Positions 28,822 to 37,778 of a stretch of 64,000 nt of DNA are shown here, piece after piece (positions within the stretch are counted from its first letter, which is position 1; each line of letters begins with the position of its first letter). The notes beneath the pieces are model-generated. The model had not been told where the DNA came from. It saw only the letters and a list, made by a program, of their open reading frames with translations, and ran no database searches. The position numbers and the translations under genes were made by a program. Source of the stretch: Rhodococcus aetherivorans (GTDB taxonomy: Bacteria > Actinomycetota > Actinomycetes > Mycobacteriales > Mycobacteriaceae); the NCBI RefSeq assembly GCF_011058165.1, contig NZ_JAALEG010000003.1:1-64000 (forward strand). The letters run 5' to 3'.

Positions 28822-29607
28822 GTGACCCCCACCGGCGCCGCCCGCCCGGCCACCGGTTCCGTCACGGTACGCGCGCTCACCCTCCTGGAGGCGTTCACGC
28901 GCGAGCAACCCAACCTGACCCTGAGCGAGATTTCCCGGCGCACCGGCCTGCCGCTCACCACGGTGCACCGGCTCGCCGGGGATCTCACCGAGTGGGGCGC
29001 GCTGGAACGCGACTCGTCCGGCCGATTCAGCATCGGCCTCCGGCTGTGGCAGGTCGCGGCGCTCGCGCCGCGCGGCACGCTGCTGCGTGAGCTGGCGCTG
29101 CCCGTGATGGAGGACCTGTCGCAGATCACCCAGGAGAACGTGCAGCTCGGTGTGCGTGAGGGGACCGAGGTGGTGTTCGTCGAACGCCTGCGCGGTCAGC
29201 GGGCGGTGAAGACCCTCACCCGGGTCGGCAGCCCCTTTCCCATCCACGCGTCCGGCCTGGGACTCGTGCTGCTCGCGTTCGCACCGCGCTCCGTTCAGGA
29301 GGAGGTGCTGGCCCGGCCGCTGGAGCGGTTCACCGAACGCACCCTCACCTCCCCCGCCGAGCTGCGCCGGGTCCTGGCCGAGGTACGCCGCTCCGAGATC
29401 GCGGTGAGCGACCGGCAGGTGACGATGGAGGCGGTCTCCGTGGCCGCACCCATCTTCGAGCGGCCCGGCGTCGCCATCGCGGCGCTGTCGATCGTCGCCG
29501 CCGCGGACACCGCGCAGGTCACCGCACTGTCCCAACTGGTCCGCGCCGCGGCCCGCGCGATCGGCCGCTCCCTGCGGCCCGGCGGATTGACGAGCAGCGA
29601 TGGGTGA
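28822..29607 (+). CDS. IclR-family transcriptional regulator
   Basis: This 261-residue regulator has an N-terminal winged helix (VRALTLLEAF, LTLSEISRRTGLPLTTVHRLAGDL). The C-terminal IclR effector domain follows, with FVERLRGQRAVKT, PIHASGLGLVLLAF and the ligand-site SVAAPIFERPGVAIAALSIV. GTG 28822 follows a purine-rich GGAAGGGGTGAG. It lies 34 bp after the P450 and overlaps the downstream ligase gene by eight bases. It probably controls this operon in response to an aromatic acid. Confidence 0.88.
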   Translation: MTPTGAARPATGSVTVRALTLLEAFTREQPNLTLSEISRRTGLPLTTVHRLAGDLTEWGALERDSSGRFSIGLRLWQVAALAPRGTLLRELALPVMEDLSQITQENVQLGVREGTEVVFVERLRGQRAVKTLTRVGSPFPIHASGLGLVLLAFAPRSVQEEVLARPLERFTERTLTSPAELRRVLAEVRRSEIAVSDRQVTMEAVSVAAPIFERPGVAIAALSIVAAADTAQVTALSQLVRAAARAIGRSLRPGGLTSSDG

Positions 29608-31102
29608 ACCCGCCCGCACCGTGCCGCGGCTGCTGCTCGACCGGGTGGCCCGCACGCCCCACGCGGAGGCATTCCGGCACCCCAGCGGCGACGACTGGAC
29701 GAGCGTGTCGTGGACCGAGGTGGCCGGCCGGGTCACCGCCCTCGCCGCCGGGTTGATCGGCCGTGGAATTCGCCCGGGCGCGCACGTCGCCGTCTGCGCC
29801 GCCACCAGCTACGAGTGGATCCTCGCCGACCTCGCGATCGTGTGCGCCGGGGCGGTCACCGTGCCGGTCTATCCCGCCACCCCGCCGACAGAGGTGGTGG
29901 CACTGCTCCGGCACTCGGGCAGCGTGCTGACCTTCACCGACCGGCCGCTGCCCACCGCGCCGGTGCTGCACCTGGACCGGCTCGGCGAACTCGAGGCCGA
30001 GGGCCGACGGCTCCTGGCCGCCGATCCCGGAGCGGTCGCGGCCCGCATCGCGGGCGTGACGCCCGACCACCTGGCCACCCTGATCTACACCTCCGCCTCC
30101 GACGGCACCGCCAAGGGCGCGTGCCTGCCGCACGCCGCCGTCACCTACGAGGCCCGGGCCATGGCCCGCCTGGGCATGCTCACGCCCTCGGACCTGCAAC
30201 TGCTGTGGCTGCCGCTCTCCCACGTCTTCGGACGTGCGCTGCTGTTCGTGGGCGTGCACCTGGGCGTGCCGACGATCGTCGACGGCCGTGCCGATCGGGT
30301 CGTGCAGCGCCTCGGCGAGGTCCGGCCGACATTCCTCGGGTCCGTTCCCCACGTGCTGGGCAAGATCCGCGCCGGCGTGGAGTCCGGTGCCGCGGATCTG
30401 GGCCGGTTGCGGTTCGTGATCTCCGGCTCGGCGCGGCTCGACCGTCCGCTGGCCGAGTGGTTCGAAGGGGCCGGCGTGCCGGCACTCGAGGGATACGGCC
30501 TCACCGAGACCGCGGGTCCGTGCTGCGTCAACCGCCCGGACAGCCGGCGCCTCGGTTCCATGGGCCGGCCGCTGCCCGGCACGCAGGTGCGCATCGCCGC
30601 CGACGGGGAACTGCTCGTCCGCAGCCCCGCCGTCATGTCCGGATACCACGACGACGCCGAGCGCACCGCCGCAGTCCTCGACCGCGACGGGTGGTTCCAC
30701 ACCGGCGATCGCGCCGTCGTCGACGACGACGGTTTCGTCACCCTGCGCGCCCGCAAGAAGGAGGTGTTCAAGACCTCCACCGGCAAGTACGTCGCGCCGG
30801 TCGCCGTCGCACGCCGGTTCCGGGCACTGTTGCCCGGCGCGGACCTCGTCGTGGTGGGCGAGCACCGCCCCTACTGCGTAGGACTGGTGGTCCCCACCTC
30901 GGGCCGGGCGATCCCCCCGGCCGAGGCCGCGGCCGCCGTCGCCCGGCTCAATGCGGAGCTCGGCCGCTGGGAACGCATCCGCCGGTTCACCGTGCTGCCC
31001 GCACCGCTGCCGCCCACGGAGGTCGACGCGCACGGACGCCCGCTGCGGGAGCGGGTGCTCGCGCGCTGCGCCGAGGTGGTGCGCCGGCTGTACGAGGGTT
31101 GA
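29600..31102 (+). CDS. AMP-binding acyl/aryl-CoA ligase-like protein with degraded core motifs
   Basis: This 500-residue protein has the fold of long-chain acyl-CoA synthetases, with YGLTETAGP, FHTGDRAVVDDDGFVTLRAR and KEVFKTSTGKYVAP all in place. The phosphate-binding loop reads YTSASDGTAKGA instead of YTSGTTGxPKG. The C-terminal segment that normally holds the catalytic lysine reads PPTEVDAHGRPLRERV, with no Lys. It could be inactive or only capable of adenylation. It overlaps iclR by eight bases. A role in activating an aromatic acid is possible but unproven. Confidence 0.75.
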   Translation: MGEPARTVPRLLLDRVARTPHAEAFRHPSGDDWTSVSWTEVAGRVTALAAGLIGRGIRPGAHVAVCAATSYEWILADLAIVCAGAVTVPVYPATPPTEVVALLRHSGSVLTFTDRPLPTAPVLHLDRLGELEAEGRRLLAADPGAVAARIAGVTPDHLATLIYTSASDGTAKGACLPHAAVTYEARAMARLGMLTPSDLQLLWLPLSHVFGRALLFVGVHLGVPTIVDGRADRVVQRLGEVRPTFLGSVPHVLGKIRAGVESGAADLGRLRFVISGSARLDRPLAEWFEGAGVPALEGYGLTETAGPCCVNRPDSRRLGSMGRPLPGTQVRIAADGELLVRSPAVMSGYHDDAERTAAVLDRDGWFHTGDRAVVDDDGFVTLRARKKEVFKTSTGKYVAPVAVARRFRALLPGADLVVVGEHRPYCVGLVVPTSGRAIPPAEAAAAVARLNAELGRWERIRRFTVLPAPLPPTEVDAHGRPLRERVLARCAEVVRRLYEG

Positions 31103-31744
31103 TCAGGGGCGGTAGCCCGGCTCGGTGCGACCGGCGTCCCAGGTGCGATCGGCGTCCCAGGTGGACACCGCCCAGATCACCACCACGTCGATCGCGATGA
31201 TCGCGAGCGACCATCCCGGGTAGTAGGGCAACCACAGGAAGTTCGCGATGATCGACAGCGCCGCGATGACGATCGCGGCGACGCGCGCCCACGTGGCTCC
31301 CGTGACGAGAGCGAGACCGATCACGGCCACGAGGATGCCCAGGATCAGATGCACCCAGCCCCACGCCGAGACGCTCCAGGAGAAGGTGTACTCCTGGCCG
31401 ACCACGATGATGTCGTCCTTGGCGATCGCGGCGATGCCCTGCAGAACCTGCAGGACGCCGACCGTCGCGAGCAGGATGCCGGCCGCGATCGACGTGCCCG
31501 CGGCGAAGCCCTGCTTCAGGCCGGACCCCGTTGCAGGTCCACTGTCGTGGCGGACCGCGGCGGGGCCGCCGGCCTCGTGGGCACCACCACCGTGGCGCGC
31601 GGACGCACCCGCCGCTGCCGTGGAACCTGCACCGGCGGTGGCACCTGCACCAGCCTTCGAACCTGTGCCGGCCGTCGAACCTGCACCGGCCGTGGCACCC
31701 GCACCGGTTGGAGAACCCGGGGTAACGCTCGAACCTTCGGACAC
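31103..31744 (-). CDS. DUF7144-like four-helix membrane protein with a Gly/Ala/Thr-rich N-terminus
   Basis: This 213-residue protein has a low-complexity N-terminal 70 residues rich in GAGATAGAGST units. About four hydrophobic helices follow, from GILLATVGVLQVLQG to AIIAIDVVVIWAV. The membrane part resembles a common actinobacterial family of unknown function that contains WGWVHLILGI. The GTG start at 31744 follows AGAGGTGAGC. The repeat region probably faces the cytoplasm. No operon partner is evident. Confidence 0.7.
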   Translation of the reverse strand: MSEGSSVTPGSPTGAGATAGAGSTAGTGSKAGAGATAGAGSTAAAGASARHGGGAHEAGGPAAVRHDSGPATGSGLKQGFAAGTSIAAGILLATVGVLQVLQGIAAIAKDDIIVVGQEYTFSWSVSAWGWVHLILGILVAVIGLALVTGATWARVAAIVIAALSIIANFLWLPYYPGWSLAIIAIDVVVIWAVSTWDADRTWDAGRTEPGYRP

Positions 31745-31897
31745 GACAGCTCACCTCTCCCGTTTTCGAAGCGATCCCTCACAGTGTGCGCCGCCGGACG
31801 AGAGCGTGGAGCAGGTTCCGAGGGTGAAAAATGTCGGCATTGCCCGGAGAAGGGGGCCGCCGCGGTGGGAGAAGGATCCGGAGAGTGCCGGAGGGAG

Positions 31898-31970
31898 TGG
31901 AGCTAAGGGGACTCGAACCCCTGACCCCCACACTGCCAGTGTGGTGCGCTACCAGCTGCGCCATAGCCCC
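31898..31970 (-). tRNA. tRNA-Ala (GGC), copy 1
   Basis: This 73-base cloverleaf reads from GGGGCTATGGCGCAGCTGG to the acceptor 3' strand TAGCTCCA. The anticodon loop CTGGCAG gives anticodon GGC, for alanine GCC/GCU codons. CCA is not encoded. An identical copy lies 80 bp upstream on the same strand. Confidence 0.95.
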
Positions 31971-32009
31971 GTGCAGAACAACCGTGCCACCCGCGGTGGC
32001 CTCTCACGA

Positions 32010-32041
32010 CGAGAGGCGAGAGCATTCACTCTCGCCTCTCG
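32010..32041. terminator. Perfect 13-bp inverted repeat between the twin tRNA-Ala genes
   Basis: CGAGAGGCGAGAG and its exact complement flank the six-base loop CATTCA. The hairpin lies in the 80-bp spacer after the upstream tRNA copy. It could end that transcript or mark a processing point between the two tRNAs. Confidence 0.6.
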
Positions 32042-32050
32042 CGGTGATGG

Positions 32051-32123
32051 TGGAGCTAAGGGGACTCGAACCCCTGACCCCCACACTGCCAGTGTGGTGC
32101 GCTACCAGCTGCGCCATAGCCCC
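32051..32123 (-). tRNA. tRNA-Ala (GGC), copy 2
   Basis: The sequence is identical over all 73 bases to copy 1, with anticodon GGC, and CCA is not encoded. It is the upstream member of the tandem pair on the minus strand. A local duplication is the simplest origin. Confidence 0.95.
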
Positions 32124-32263
32124 GTACTCGGATCGTCACCCGGGATTCACTCCCCGGTGCGAGAAGAAAATTACACCATCGCCGTCGACGACAACAAATC
32201 GCCTGGTCAGTGGCGACGGTGCGGGCGACGGTGATCGGACGGCCGACCACCGTCGCCGCCGCC

Positions 32264-33010
32264 TCAGCCGAGTTCAGCCACCCAGTTGTCGTTGCCGAGG
32301 GCGTCGATCACCGTGCCGTTGTGCACCACCGCGGGGGTGCCGGACGCGCCCGCCGCAGCGAGCGCCTGCCGTCCCGCCTCCGCGTCGACGGCGGCCTGCT
32401 CGACGCGCGCGCCGTCGGCGACGCACTGCGCCGCCTCGTCGGACGCCCCGGCGTCCCGCGCCATCTGTGCCAGCTCGGCGTTGGTGAGGTCGCTGTCGCT
32501 CCGCTCGGCGGGCTGGTTCTCCGGCGAGAGCAACGCGGCGTGGAACGCGGAGAACGCCGTCGCATCACCGGTCTGCGCGACGCACTGGCCGGCCGCGACC
32601 GCGCGGGTCGAGTAGTCGCCGCTCGCGGAGAGCTGATCGAGGAACGCGAGCATGTGGTACCGCACGGCGACGTCGCCGGCGTCGACCGCCTGCGCGAGTT
32701 CCTGGCCGTGCTTGTGCTCGAGCTCGGCGCAGTACGGACACAGCGGATCCTCGAACAGGTCGATCGTGGTCGCGGCGTCGGGAAGACCGAGCACGATGAC
32801 ACCGTCGTCCTGCAGCTCCACCTGCACCGCGGTGTTCTGCACCGTCCCGTAGCCCTCGTTGCGCGCCTTGCCCCGGTTCGACTGCCACAACACCCCCCCG
32901 ATGACCAGCACCGCGATGACCAGGACCGCGATGCCGCCGAGGATGAAGGTGGACTTGCTCGACGTCGGCTCCGGCGTGTACTTGACCGGTTTGACCTTCT
33001 TCGCGCTCAC
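32264..33010 (-). CDS. DsbA-family membrane-anchored thiol-disulfide oxidoreductase
   Basis: This 248-residue protein has a cytoplasmic N-tail and one membrane helix (about residues 23-42, TFILGGIAVLVIAVLVIGGVL). An extracytoplasmic thioredoxin-like domain follows, with the active site LCPYC (DLFEDPLCPYCAELEHKH) and the cis-Pro loop GTPAVVHNG. Such proteins form or reshuffle disulfides in exported proteins. GTG 33010. The MauE-like gene 37 bp upstream is a plausible redox partner. Confidence 0.87.
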   Translation of the reverse strand: MSAKKVKPVKYTPEPTSSKSTFILGGIAVLVIAVLVIGGVLWQSNRGKARNEGYGTVQNTAVQVELQDDGVIVLGLPDAATTIDLFEDPLCPYCAELEHKHGQELAQAVDAGDVAVRYHMLAFLDQLSASGDYSTRAVAAGQCVAQTGDATAFSAFHAALLSPENQPAERSDSDLTNAELAQMARDAGASDEAAQCVADGARVEQAAVDAEAGRQALAAAGASGTPAVVHNGTVIDALGNDNWVAELG

Positions 33011-33047
33011 GGAATCTGCCCTTCGCTGCTCGGGGATCGATGCGGGA

Positions 33048-33536
33048 TCACTCTGCCATCGCGGGCTGAGTGCGTGCTGAGAGCCTCGCCCGTGAGCCGA
33101 GACCGAGCGCGAACGGACTGCGCGGGAACACCGTCAACCACCCGGCCAGGGCGAGGAAGCCGAGGTCTCGTGCGATCTCCCCGGCGTAGTCCCAGCCGTT
33201 CACGTCCGCCGCTCCACCGCCGCCGAAGCATCCGCAGTCGATGGACAGGCCGCGGGCCCAGACCGAGGCGATCACCGCGATCAAGGTCAGCAGCGCAGCC
33301 GCGCCCACGACCGCTGCGGCGCGCACCGCGAGTCCGATCAGCAGCAGCAGGCCGAGCACGAGTTCGAGGATCGGCAGACCGGCCGCAACGGGCCGTACGA
33401 GCGCCTCGGGCAACAACTGGTATGCGCGGACGGCCACGACGGTCTGTGACGGATCGGCGAACTTGATCCATCCGGAGATCAGCCACACGGCAGCGAGACC
33501 GAGCCGGGCGATCAGGCTGAACAGGGGAATCCACAC
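33048..33536 (-). CDS. MauE/DoxX-like redox membrane protein
   Basis: This 162-residue protein has four hydrophobic helices (LAAVWLISGWIKF, LELVLGLLLLIGLAV, ALLTLIAVIASVWA and LGFLALAGWLTVF). It carries a Cys pair in SIDCGCFGGGG at the membrane face, typical of MauE-type proteins that relay electrons to or from DsbA-like partners. The GTG start at 33536 gives the expected first helix. It is in tandem with the DsbA-like gene. Confidence 0.8.
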   Translation of the reverse strand: MWIPLFSLIARLGLAAVWLISGWIKFADPSQTVVAVRAYQLLPEALVRPVAAGLPILELVLGLLLLIGLAVRAAAVVGAAALLTLIAVIASVWARGLSIDCGCFGGGGAADVNGWDYAGEIARDLGFLALAGWLTVFPRSPFALGLGSRARLSARTQPAMAE

Positions 33537-33562
33537 CCCTTCGACAGTACCGACGACTGGGG

Positions 33563-34771
33563 TCAGATCTCCGTGGCTTCGGTCACTGTAGGTTTCCGGG
33601 CGGGCCGCGGCGCCAGCGCCCAGGGCACGGCGACGAGCAGCATGACGGCGCCGGTCACGGCGAAGGCGGCCCCGTACGACACCTGCTGAGCCAGGATTCC
33701 GGCGGCGACCGGTCCGATCACCGCCCCCACATCCGCGGTCATCTGGAACGTCGCCAGCACCGGGCCCCCGCGCGCCCTGCTGCCGACCACGTCGGCGACG
33801 GACGCCTGCTGGGCCGGGTTCATCAGGCCGGACCCGACGCCGGCCAGCAGCGACGTCGCGAAGAACAGCGCGAGGTTCGTGGTGAGGCCCATCGCGATCG
33901 TGCTGGTCCCGCACACCACCAGCCCCAGCAGGACGAACGGGCGGCGGCCGAACCGGTCGGACAACCGCCCGGAGACCATCAGGACCAGGGCATTGCCCAC
34001 GGCGAACACCGTCAGTGCCACCCCGGCGAGGCCGGCGTCGCGCCCGAGGACCTCCACGACGAACAGCGGCACCATCGCCACCCGCACGCCGAAGACGACC
34101 CAGCCGTTGGCGAAGTTCGACCCGAGCGCGGCCCGGTACACCGGCGACCGCAGAGCCTCCCGCAGCCGCATCACCGGCATGGCGCCGCCGGAGTCCGGCA
34201 CGGCAAGCGCGGAGTGGCGCAGGCTCACGAACACGACCGCCGCCGCGACGAGCAGCGCCACCGCATAGATGAGGAACGGTGCCCGCAGGCCCAGCCCGAC
34301 CAGGGCGCCCCCGGCGAGGGGGCCACCGATGTTGCCGAGCAGGAAGCTCGTCGCGTAGAGCCCCGACACCCGGCCCCGCGCGTTCGGCGGCGAGATGCGG
34401 ATCAGCAACCCGAGCGCCGAGACGGTGAACATGGTGGAGCCGATGCCGCCGAGCGCCCGGAACAGCAGCAGCTGCCAGTAGTCCGTCGCGAAGGCGCAGG
34501 CGCCGGTGGACAGCGCCACGATGAGCACACCGGCGGTGTACACCGGCCGCTCCCCCAGCCGCTGCACGAGGTTTCCGCTCGCGGGGGCGAACAGCAGGCG
34601 CATCGCCGCGAACGCCGAGATGACGACGGACGCCGCGGTGACCCCCACCCCGAAGCTGCGCGCGAACTGCGGCAGCGCGGGTGCGACGAGACCGAAACCG
34701 AGGGCGATGACGAAGGCCGCGCTGACCAGGACCCAGATCTCCCGCGGCAGGGCGGCGTCGCGTGTTCGCAT
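33563..34771 (-). CDS. MFS transporter (DHA1-like drug or metabolite exporter)
   Basis: This 402-residue protein has twelve predicted helices. The MFS loop motifs are GNLVQRLGERPVYTAGVLI after helix 2 and GRLSDRFGRRPFVLLGL in the second half. GPLAGGALVGLGLRAPF resembles motif C of exporters. ATG 34771. The closest similarity is to multidrug-type DHA1 carriers, but the substrate cannot be deduced. It lies 26 bp upstream of the MauE-like gene. Confidence 0.85.
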   Translation of the reverse strand: MRTRDAALPREIWVLVSAAFVIALGFGLVAPALPQFARSFGVGVTAASVVISAFAAMRLLFAPASGNLVQRLGERPVYTAGVLIVALSTGACAFATDYWQLLLFRALGGIGSTMFTVSALGLLIRISPPNARGRVSGLYATSFLLGNIGGPLAGGALVGLGLRAPFLIYAVALLVAAAVVFVSLRHSALAVPDSGGAMPVMRLREALRSPVYRAALGSNFANGWVVFGVRVAMVPLFVVEVLGRDAGLAGVALTVFAVGNALVLMVSGRLSDRFGRRPFVLLGLVVCGTSTIAMGLTTNLALFFATSLLAGVGSGLMNPAQQASVADVVGSRARGGPVLATFQMTADVGAVIGPVAAGILAQQVSYGAAFAVTGAVMLLVAVPWALAPRPARKPTVTEATEI

Positions 34772-34832
34772 GATGGCCTGATGTTAGCGACGCGCACGAC
34801 CGGGAGGGCGGGCGCGTCCCGCCGGTGCGGGC

Positions 34833-36467
34833 TCAGCCGAGGACGTGGGACACCAGGTCCCGCGCCGCGTCCTGGACGCGGGCGAGGTGCTCCGGGCCGA
34901 GGAACGATTCGGCGTAGATCTTGTACACGTCCTCGGTGCCGGAGGGCCGGGCCGCGAACCACGCGTTCTCCGTCGTGACCTTCAGGCCCCCGAGCGCGGC
35001 ACCGTTGCCCGGCGCGGCGGTGAGGGTCGCGGTGATCGGCTCGCCGGCGAGTTCGGTGGCGTCGACCTGGTCGGGCGAGAGCTTCGCCAGGACGGCCTTC
35101 TGCTCGCGCGTCGCGGGCGCGTCGACCCGGGCGTACGACGGGTCGCCGTAGCGCTCGGCGAGCTCGGCGTAGCGCCGGGAGGGGGTCGTGCCGGTCACGG
35201 CGGTGATCTCGGACGCGAGCAGGGCCAGCAGGATGCCGTCCTTGTCGGTGGTCCACACCGAGCCGTCGCGCCGCAGGAAGGAGGCGCCGGCGCTCTCCTC
35301 TCCACCGAAGCCGAGGCTGCCGTCGAGCAGGCCGGGAACGAACCACTTGAAGCCCACCGGCACCTCGAGCAGACCCCGGCCCAGGCCCGCGGCCACGCGG
35401 TCGATCATCGACGAGCTCACGAGGGTCTTGCCGACCTTCGCCTCGGCCGACCATCCGGACCGGTGCCGGTACAGGTAGTCGATGGCGACCGCGAGGTAGT
35501 GGTTCGGGTTCATCAGCCCCCCGTCGGGGGTGACGATGCCGTGCCGGTCGGCGTCGGCGTCGTTGCCGGTCGCCAGGTCGTAGCGGTCGCGGGCGCCGAT
35601 CAGCGACGCCATCGCGTTGGGCGACGAGCAGTCCATCCGGATCCTGCCGTCGGTGTCGAGGGTCATGAACCGCCAGGTGGCGTCGACGAGCGGGTTGACG
35701 ACGGTCAGGTCCAGCCGGTGCCGCTCGGCGATCTCGCCCCAGTAGTCGACGCTGGCGCCGCCGAGCGGATCGGCGCCGACGCGCAACCCGGCGTCGCGGA
35801 CGGCGTCGAGATCCACGACGTTCGGCAGGTCGTCGATGTAGGCGGCGAGGAAATCGTGCCGGCCGGCGTCGGCGAGCGCCCGGACGGCGGGCACCCGGCG
35901 CACCCCGTTCAGCCCCGCGGCGAGCAGTTCGTTGGCGCGCGCCGCGATCGCCGACGTCGCATCGGTGTCGGCGGGCCCGCCGTGCGGCGGGTTGTACTTG
36001 AAGCCGCCGTCGCGGGGTGGATTGTGCGACGGGGTGACGACGATGCCGTCGGCGCGGGCACCGGATCCAGCGCCGGCGTTGTGCCGCAGGATCGCGTGGC
36101 TCACGGCCGGGGTCGGCGTGTAGCGGTCGCGAGCGTCGATCACCACGTCGACGCCGTTGGCGGCGAGCACCTCGAGTGCGCTCGTCCACGCCGGCTCCGA
36201 CAACGCGTGGGTGTCGCGGCCGAGGAACAGCGGACCGGTGATCTGCTGCGCCGCCCGGTACTCGACGATCGCCTGGGTGGTGGCGAGGATGTGCTGCTCG
36301 TTGAAGGCGCCGTCGAGGCTGGAACCGCGGTGACCGGAGGTGCCGAAGGCCACCTGCTGCATCGGATCCTGCGGGTCCGGCGTCACCGTGTAGTACGCGG
36401 TGACCAGGTGCGCGAGGTCCTCCAGATCCTCCGCCGCCGCCGGTTGTCCCGCTCGTTCGTGCGCCAT
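34833..36467 (-). CDS. pgm: Phosphoglucomutase (alpha-D-glucose phosphate-specific)
   Basis: This 544-residue enzyme interconverts glucose 1-phosphate and glucose 6-phosphate for glycogen, trehalose and cell-wall precursors. Landmarks are [18 protein letters not shown], the phosphoserine loop [20 protein letters not shown], the metal-binding DADADRHG, the sugar-specificity EESAGASFL and the phosphate-binding [15 protein letters not shown] 36467 follows GGAGGTCAC, so the 12-residue upstream extension is not used. Length is normal. Confidence 0.95.
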   Translation of the reverse strand: MAHERAGQPAAAEDLEDLAHLVTAYYTVTPDPQDPMQQVAFGTSGHRGSSLDGAFNEQHILATTQAIVEYRAAQQITGPLFLGRDTHALSEPAWTSALEVLAANGVDVVIDARDRYTPTPAVSHAILRHNAGAGSGARADGIVVTPSHNPPRDGGFKYNPPHGGPADTDATSAIAARANELLAAGLNGVRRVPAVRALADAGRHDFLAAYIDDLPNVVDLDAVRDAGLRVGADPLGGASVDYWGEIAERHRLDLTVVNPLVDATWRFMTLDTDGRIRMDCSSPNAMASLIGARDRYDLATGNDADADRHGIVTPDGGLMNPNHYLAVAIDYLYRHRSGWSAEAKVGKTLVSSSMIDRVAAGLGRGLLEVPVGFKWFVPGLLDGSLGFGGEESAGASFLRRDGSVWTTDKDGILLALLASEITAVTGTTPSRRYAELAERYGDPSYARVDAPATREQKAVLAKLSPDQVDATELAGEPITATLTAAPGNGAALGGLKVTTENAWFAARPSGTEDVYKIYAESFLGPEHLARVQDAARDLVSHVLG

Positions 36468-36545
36468 GTGACCTCCTCGTCCACCCGACCTTGCCCTGCT
36501 CATCTTGCCCGCCCGGCGTGCCCGGCGCGCGCCGATCGCCGTCGG

Positions 36546-36890
36546 TCAGGACGTGAGGGCATACCCGGCCCAGGCCGCGGCCGTGCCGGCGAGCACGCTC
36601 ACCGCCGCATACACCGTCGCGGTGACCGGGCGGCGCACCCGGACGAGACCGACCGTCTCGACGGCGAACGTCGAGTAGGTGGTCAGGCCCCCGCAGAACC
36701 CCGTGCCGAGCAGCGCGAACGTCGAGGGCGCGAGCGCGGCCCCGGACAGCACACCGAGCAGCAGGCAACCGAGGAGGTTGACGGTCAGGGTCGCCACCGG
36801 GACGCTGCGGTAGGAGCGGACGTGCCGGCCCGCGAGATAGCGCAGGACCGCTCCGGCACCGCCGCCCAGGGCGACGAGCAGGACGGTCAT
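36546..36890 (-). CDS. crcB: Fluoride channel CrcB/FluC, second subunit
   Basis: This 114-residue four-helix protein exports fluoride. It has VALGGGAGAVLRYLAG, TLTVNLLGCLLLGVLSG and the pore-lining GTGFCGGLTTYSTFAVE. The start overlaps the stop of the first crcB gene (ATGA). Paired crcB genes often form a dual-topology or heteromeric channel. No fluoride riboswitch is seen upstream. Confidence 0.92.
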   Translation of the reverse strand: MTVLLVALGGGAGAVLRYLAGRHVRSYRSVPVATLTVNLLGCLLLGVLSGAALAPSTFALLGTGFCGGLTTYSTFAVETVGLVRVRRPVTATVYAAVSVLAGTAAAWAGYALTS

Positions 36891-37240
36891 CGGGCCGTCC
36901 GGTGCCGCCACGCCTCGCCGGCCGCCATGCCGGCGCGCGCCGCCGCGAGTGCCCCCACGAGTGTCACGGCCACATAGACGACGGCAGTCGCGGGGTGGCG
37001 GACCGCGTCGACGGCGAACGTGGAGAAGGTGGTGAAGCCGCCGAGCACACCGACGCCGAGGAACAGGCGCCACAGCCGGTCGGGACCGAGCATCGCTGCG
37101 ACGACGCCGAGCAGCAGCGAACCGGCGATGTTGATCGCCGCGATCGTCCAGATGCCGGGGAATTGCACGGACAGCGCGTATCGGGTGACGGCGCCCACCG
37201 CGCCGCCCGCGGCGACGACGGCCGTCGGCTTGTACTCCAT
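36887..37240 (-). CDS. crcB: Fluoride channel CrcB/FluC, first subunit
   Basis: This 117-residue paralogue of the downstream gene has AAGGAVGAVTRYALSV, NIAGSLLLGVVAAM and GVLGGFTTFSTFAVDAV. The start is ATG 37240 (MEYKPTAVV). The longer open frame upstream runs into the tmRNA terminator and has no homology. It leads the two-gene crcB operon. The low identity between the two copies suggests heteromeric use rather than recent duplication. Confidence 0.92.
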   Translation of the reverse strand: MEYKPTAVVAAGGAVGAVTRYALSVQFPGIWTIAAINIAGSLLLGVVAAMLGPDRLWRLFLGVGVLGGFTTFSTFAVDAVRHPATAVVYVAVTLVGALAAARAGMAAGEAWRHRTAR

Positions 37241-37267
37241 GCCGGTAACCGTAGAGGTCCGGCATAT

Positions 37268-37303
37268 GCGAAGGACCCCGGCCGGGTGGCCGGGGTCCTT
37301 CGC
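37268..37303 (-). terminator. ssrA terminator hairpin
   Basis: GCGAAGGACCCCGGCC and its exact complement form a 16-bp perfect stem with a GGGT/ACCC loop. It begins seven bases after the tmRNA 3' end and lies just upstream of crcB. No T-run follows. Confidence 0.8.
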
Positions 37304-37309
37304 GTTTCC

Positions 37310-37677
37310 GGTGGAGCTGCCGGGAATCGAACCCGGGTCCTCCGCCGCCTCGCCAGGGCTTCTCCGTGTGCAGTTCGCTATGTCTCTACTTGGATCTCCC
37401 GGTCCCGCGAACAAGCCGAGATGACGATCCCAGTCGCTGTTTGTTGTCCCGTCCGGCTCCGCGACCGAGCCGTACGGTGGAGCTCCCTAGTCGATGCCAG
37501 GATCCGGGGCGGGAGCACACCCGGTCTGACAGAGACGCACTCGCTTAGGCAGCGAGGGCGTACTCGCGCTGAGTAGACTCGGCGCTTATTGGTTTGCAGC
37601 GACGCTTACGGTGGTCTCTTGCCTGCACCGACACGCTTCCCCTAGCTCAACGTACGCAGTCGAAACCGTTCAGCCCC
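37310..37677 (-). ncRNA. ssrA: tmRNA (transfer-messenger RNA)
   Basis: This RNA of about 368 bases rescues stalled ribosomes together with SmpB. The 5' end reads GGGGCTGAACGGTTTCGAC. The 3' tRNA-like end has GGTTCGATTCCCGGCAGCTCC. The acceptor arms GGGGCTG and CAGCTCC pair, and full CCA is not encoded. The tag frame at 37545-37583 encodes AESTQREYALAA and a TAA stop, close to the mycobacterial ADSHQRDYALAA. smpB lies about 1 kb upstream on the same strand. Confidence 0.96.
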
Positions 37678-37778
37678 GTACGTACCTGCGGCCTTCGCAG
37701 GACTACCCACTCTAACGCGCGGGCCCCCCTCCGTCATTCCCATTTCCACCGTGATGCGAATGACGTGGCTCACAGCCC

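Noticed and set aside
37241-37309. Fluoride riboswitch before crcB
   Set aside because: The only structure is the ssrA terminator hairpin. The conserved fluoride-riboswitch core is not visible.
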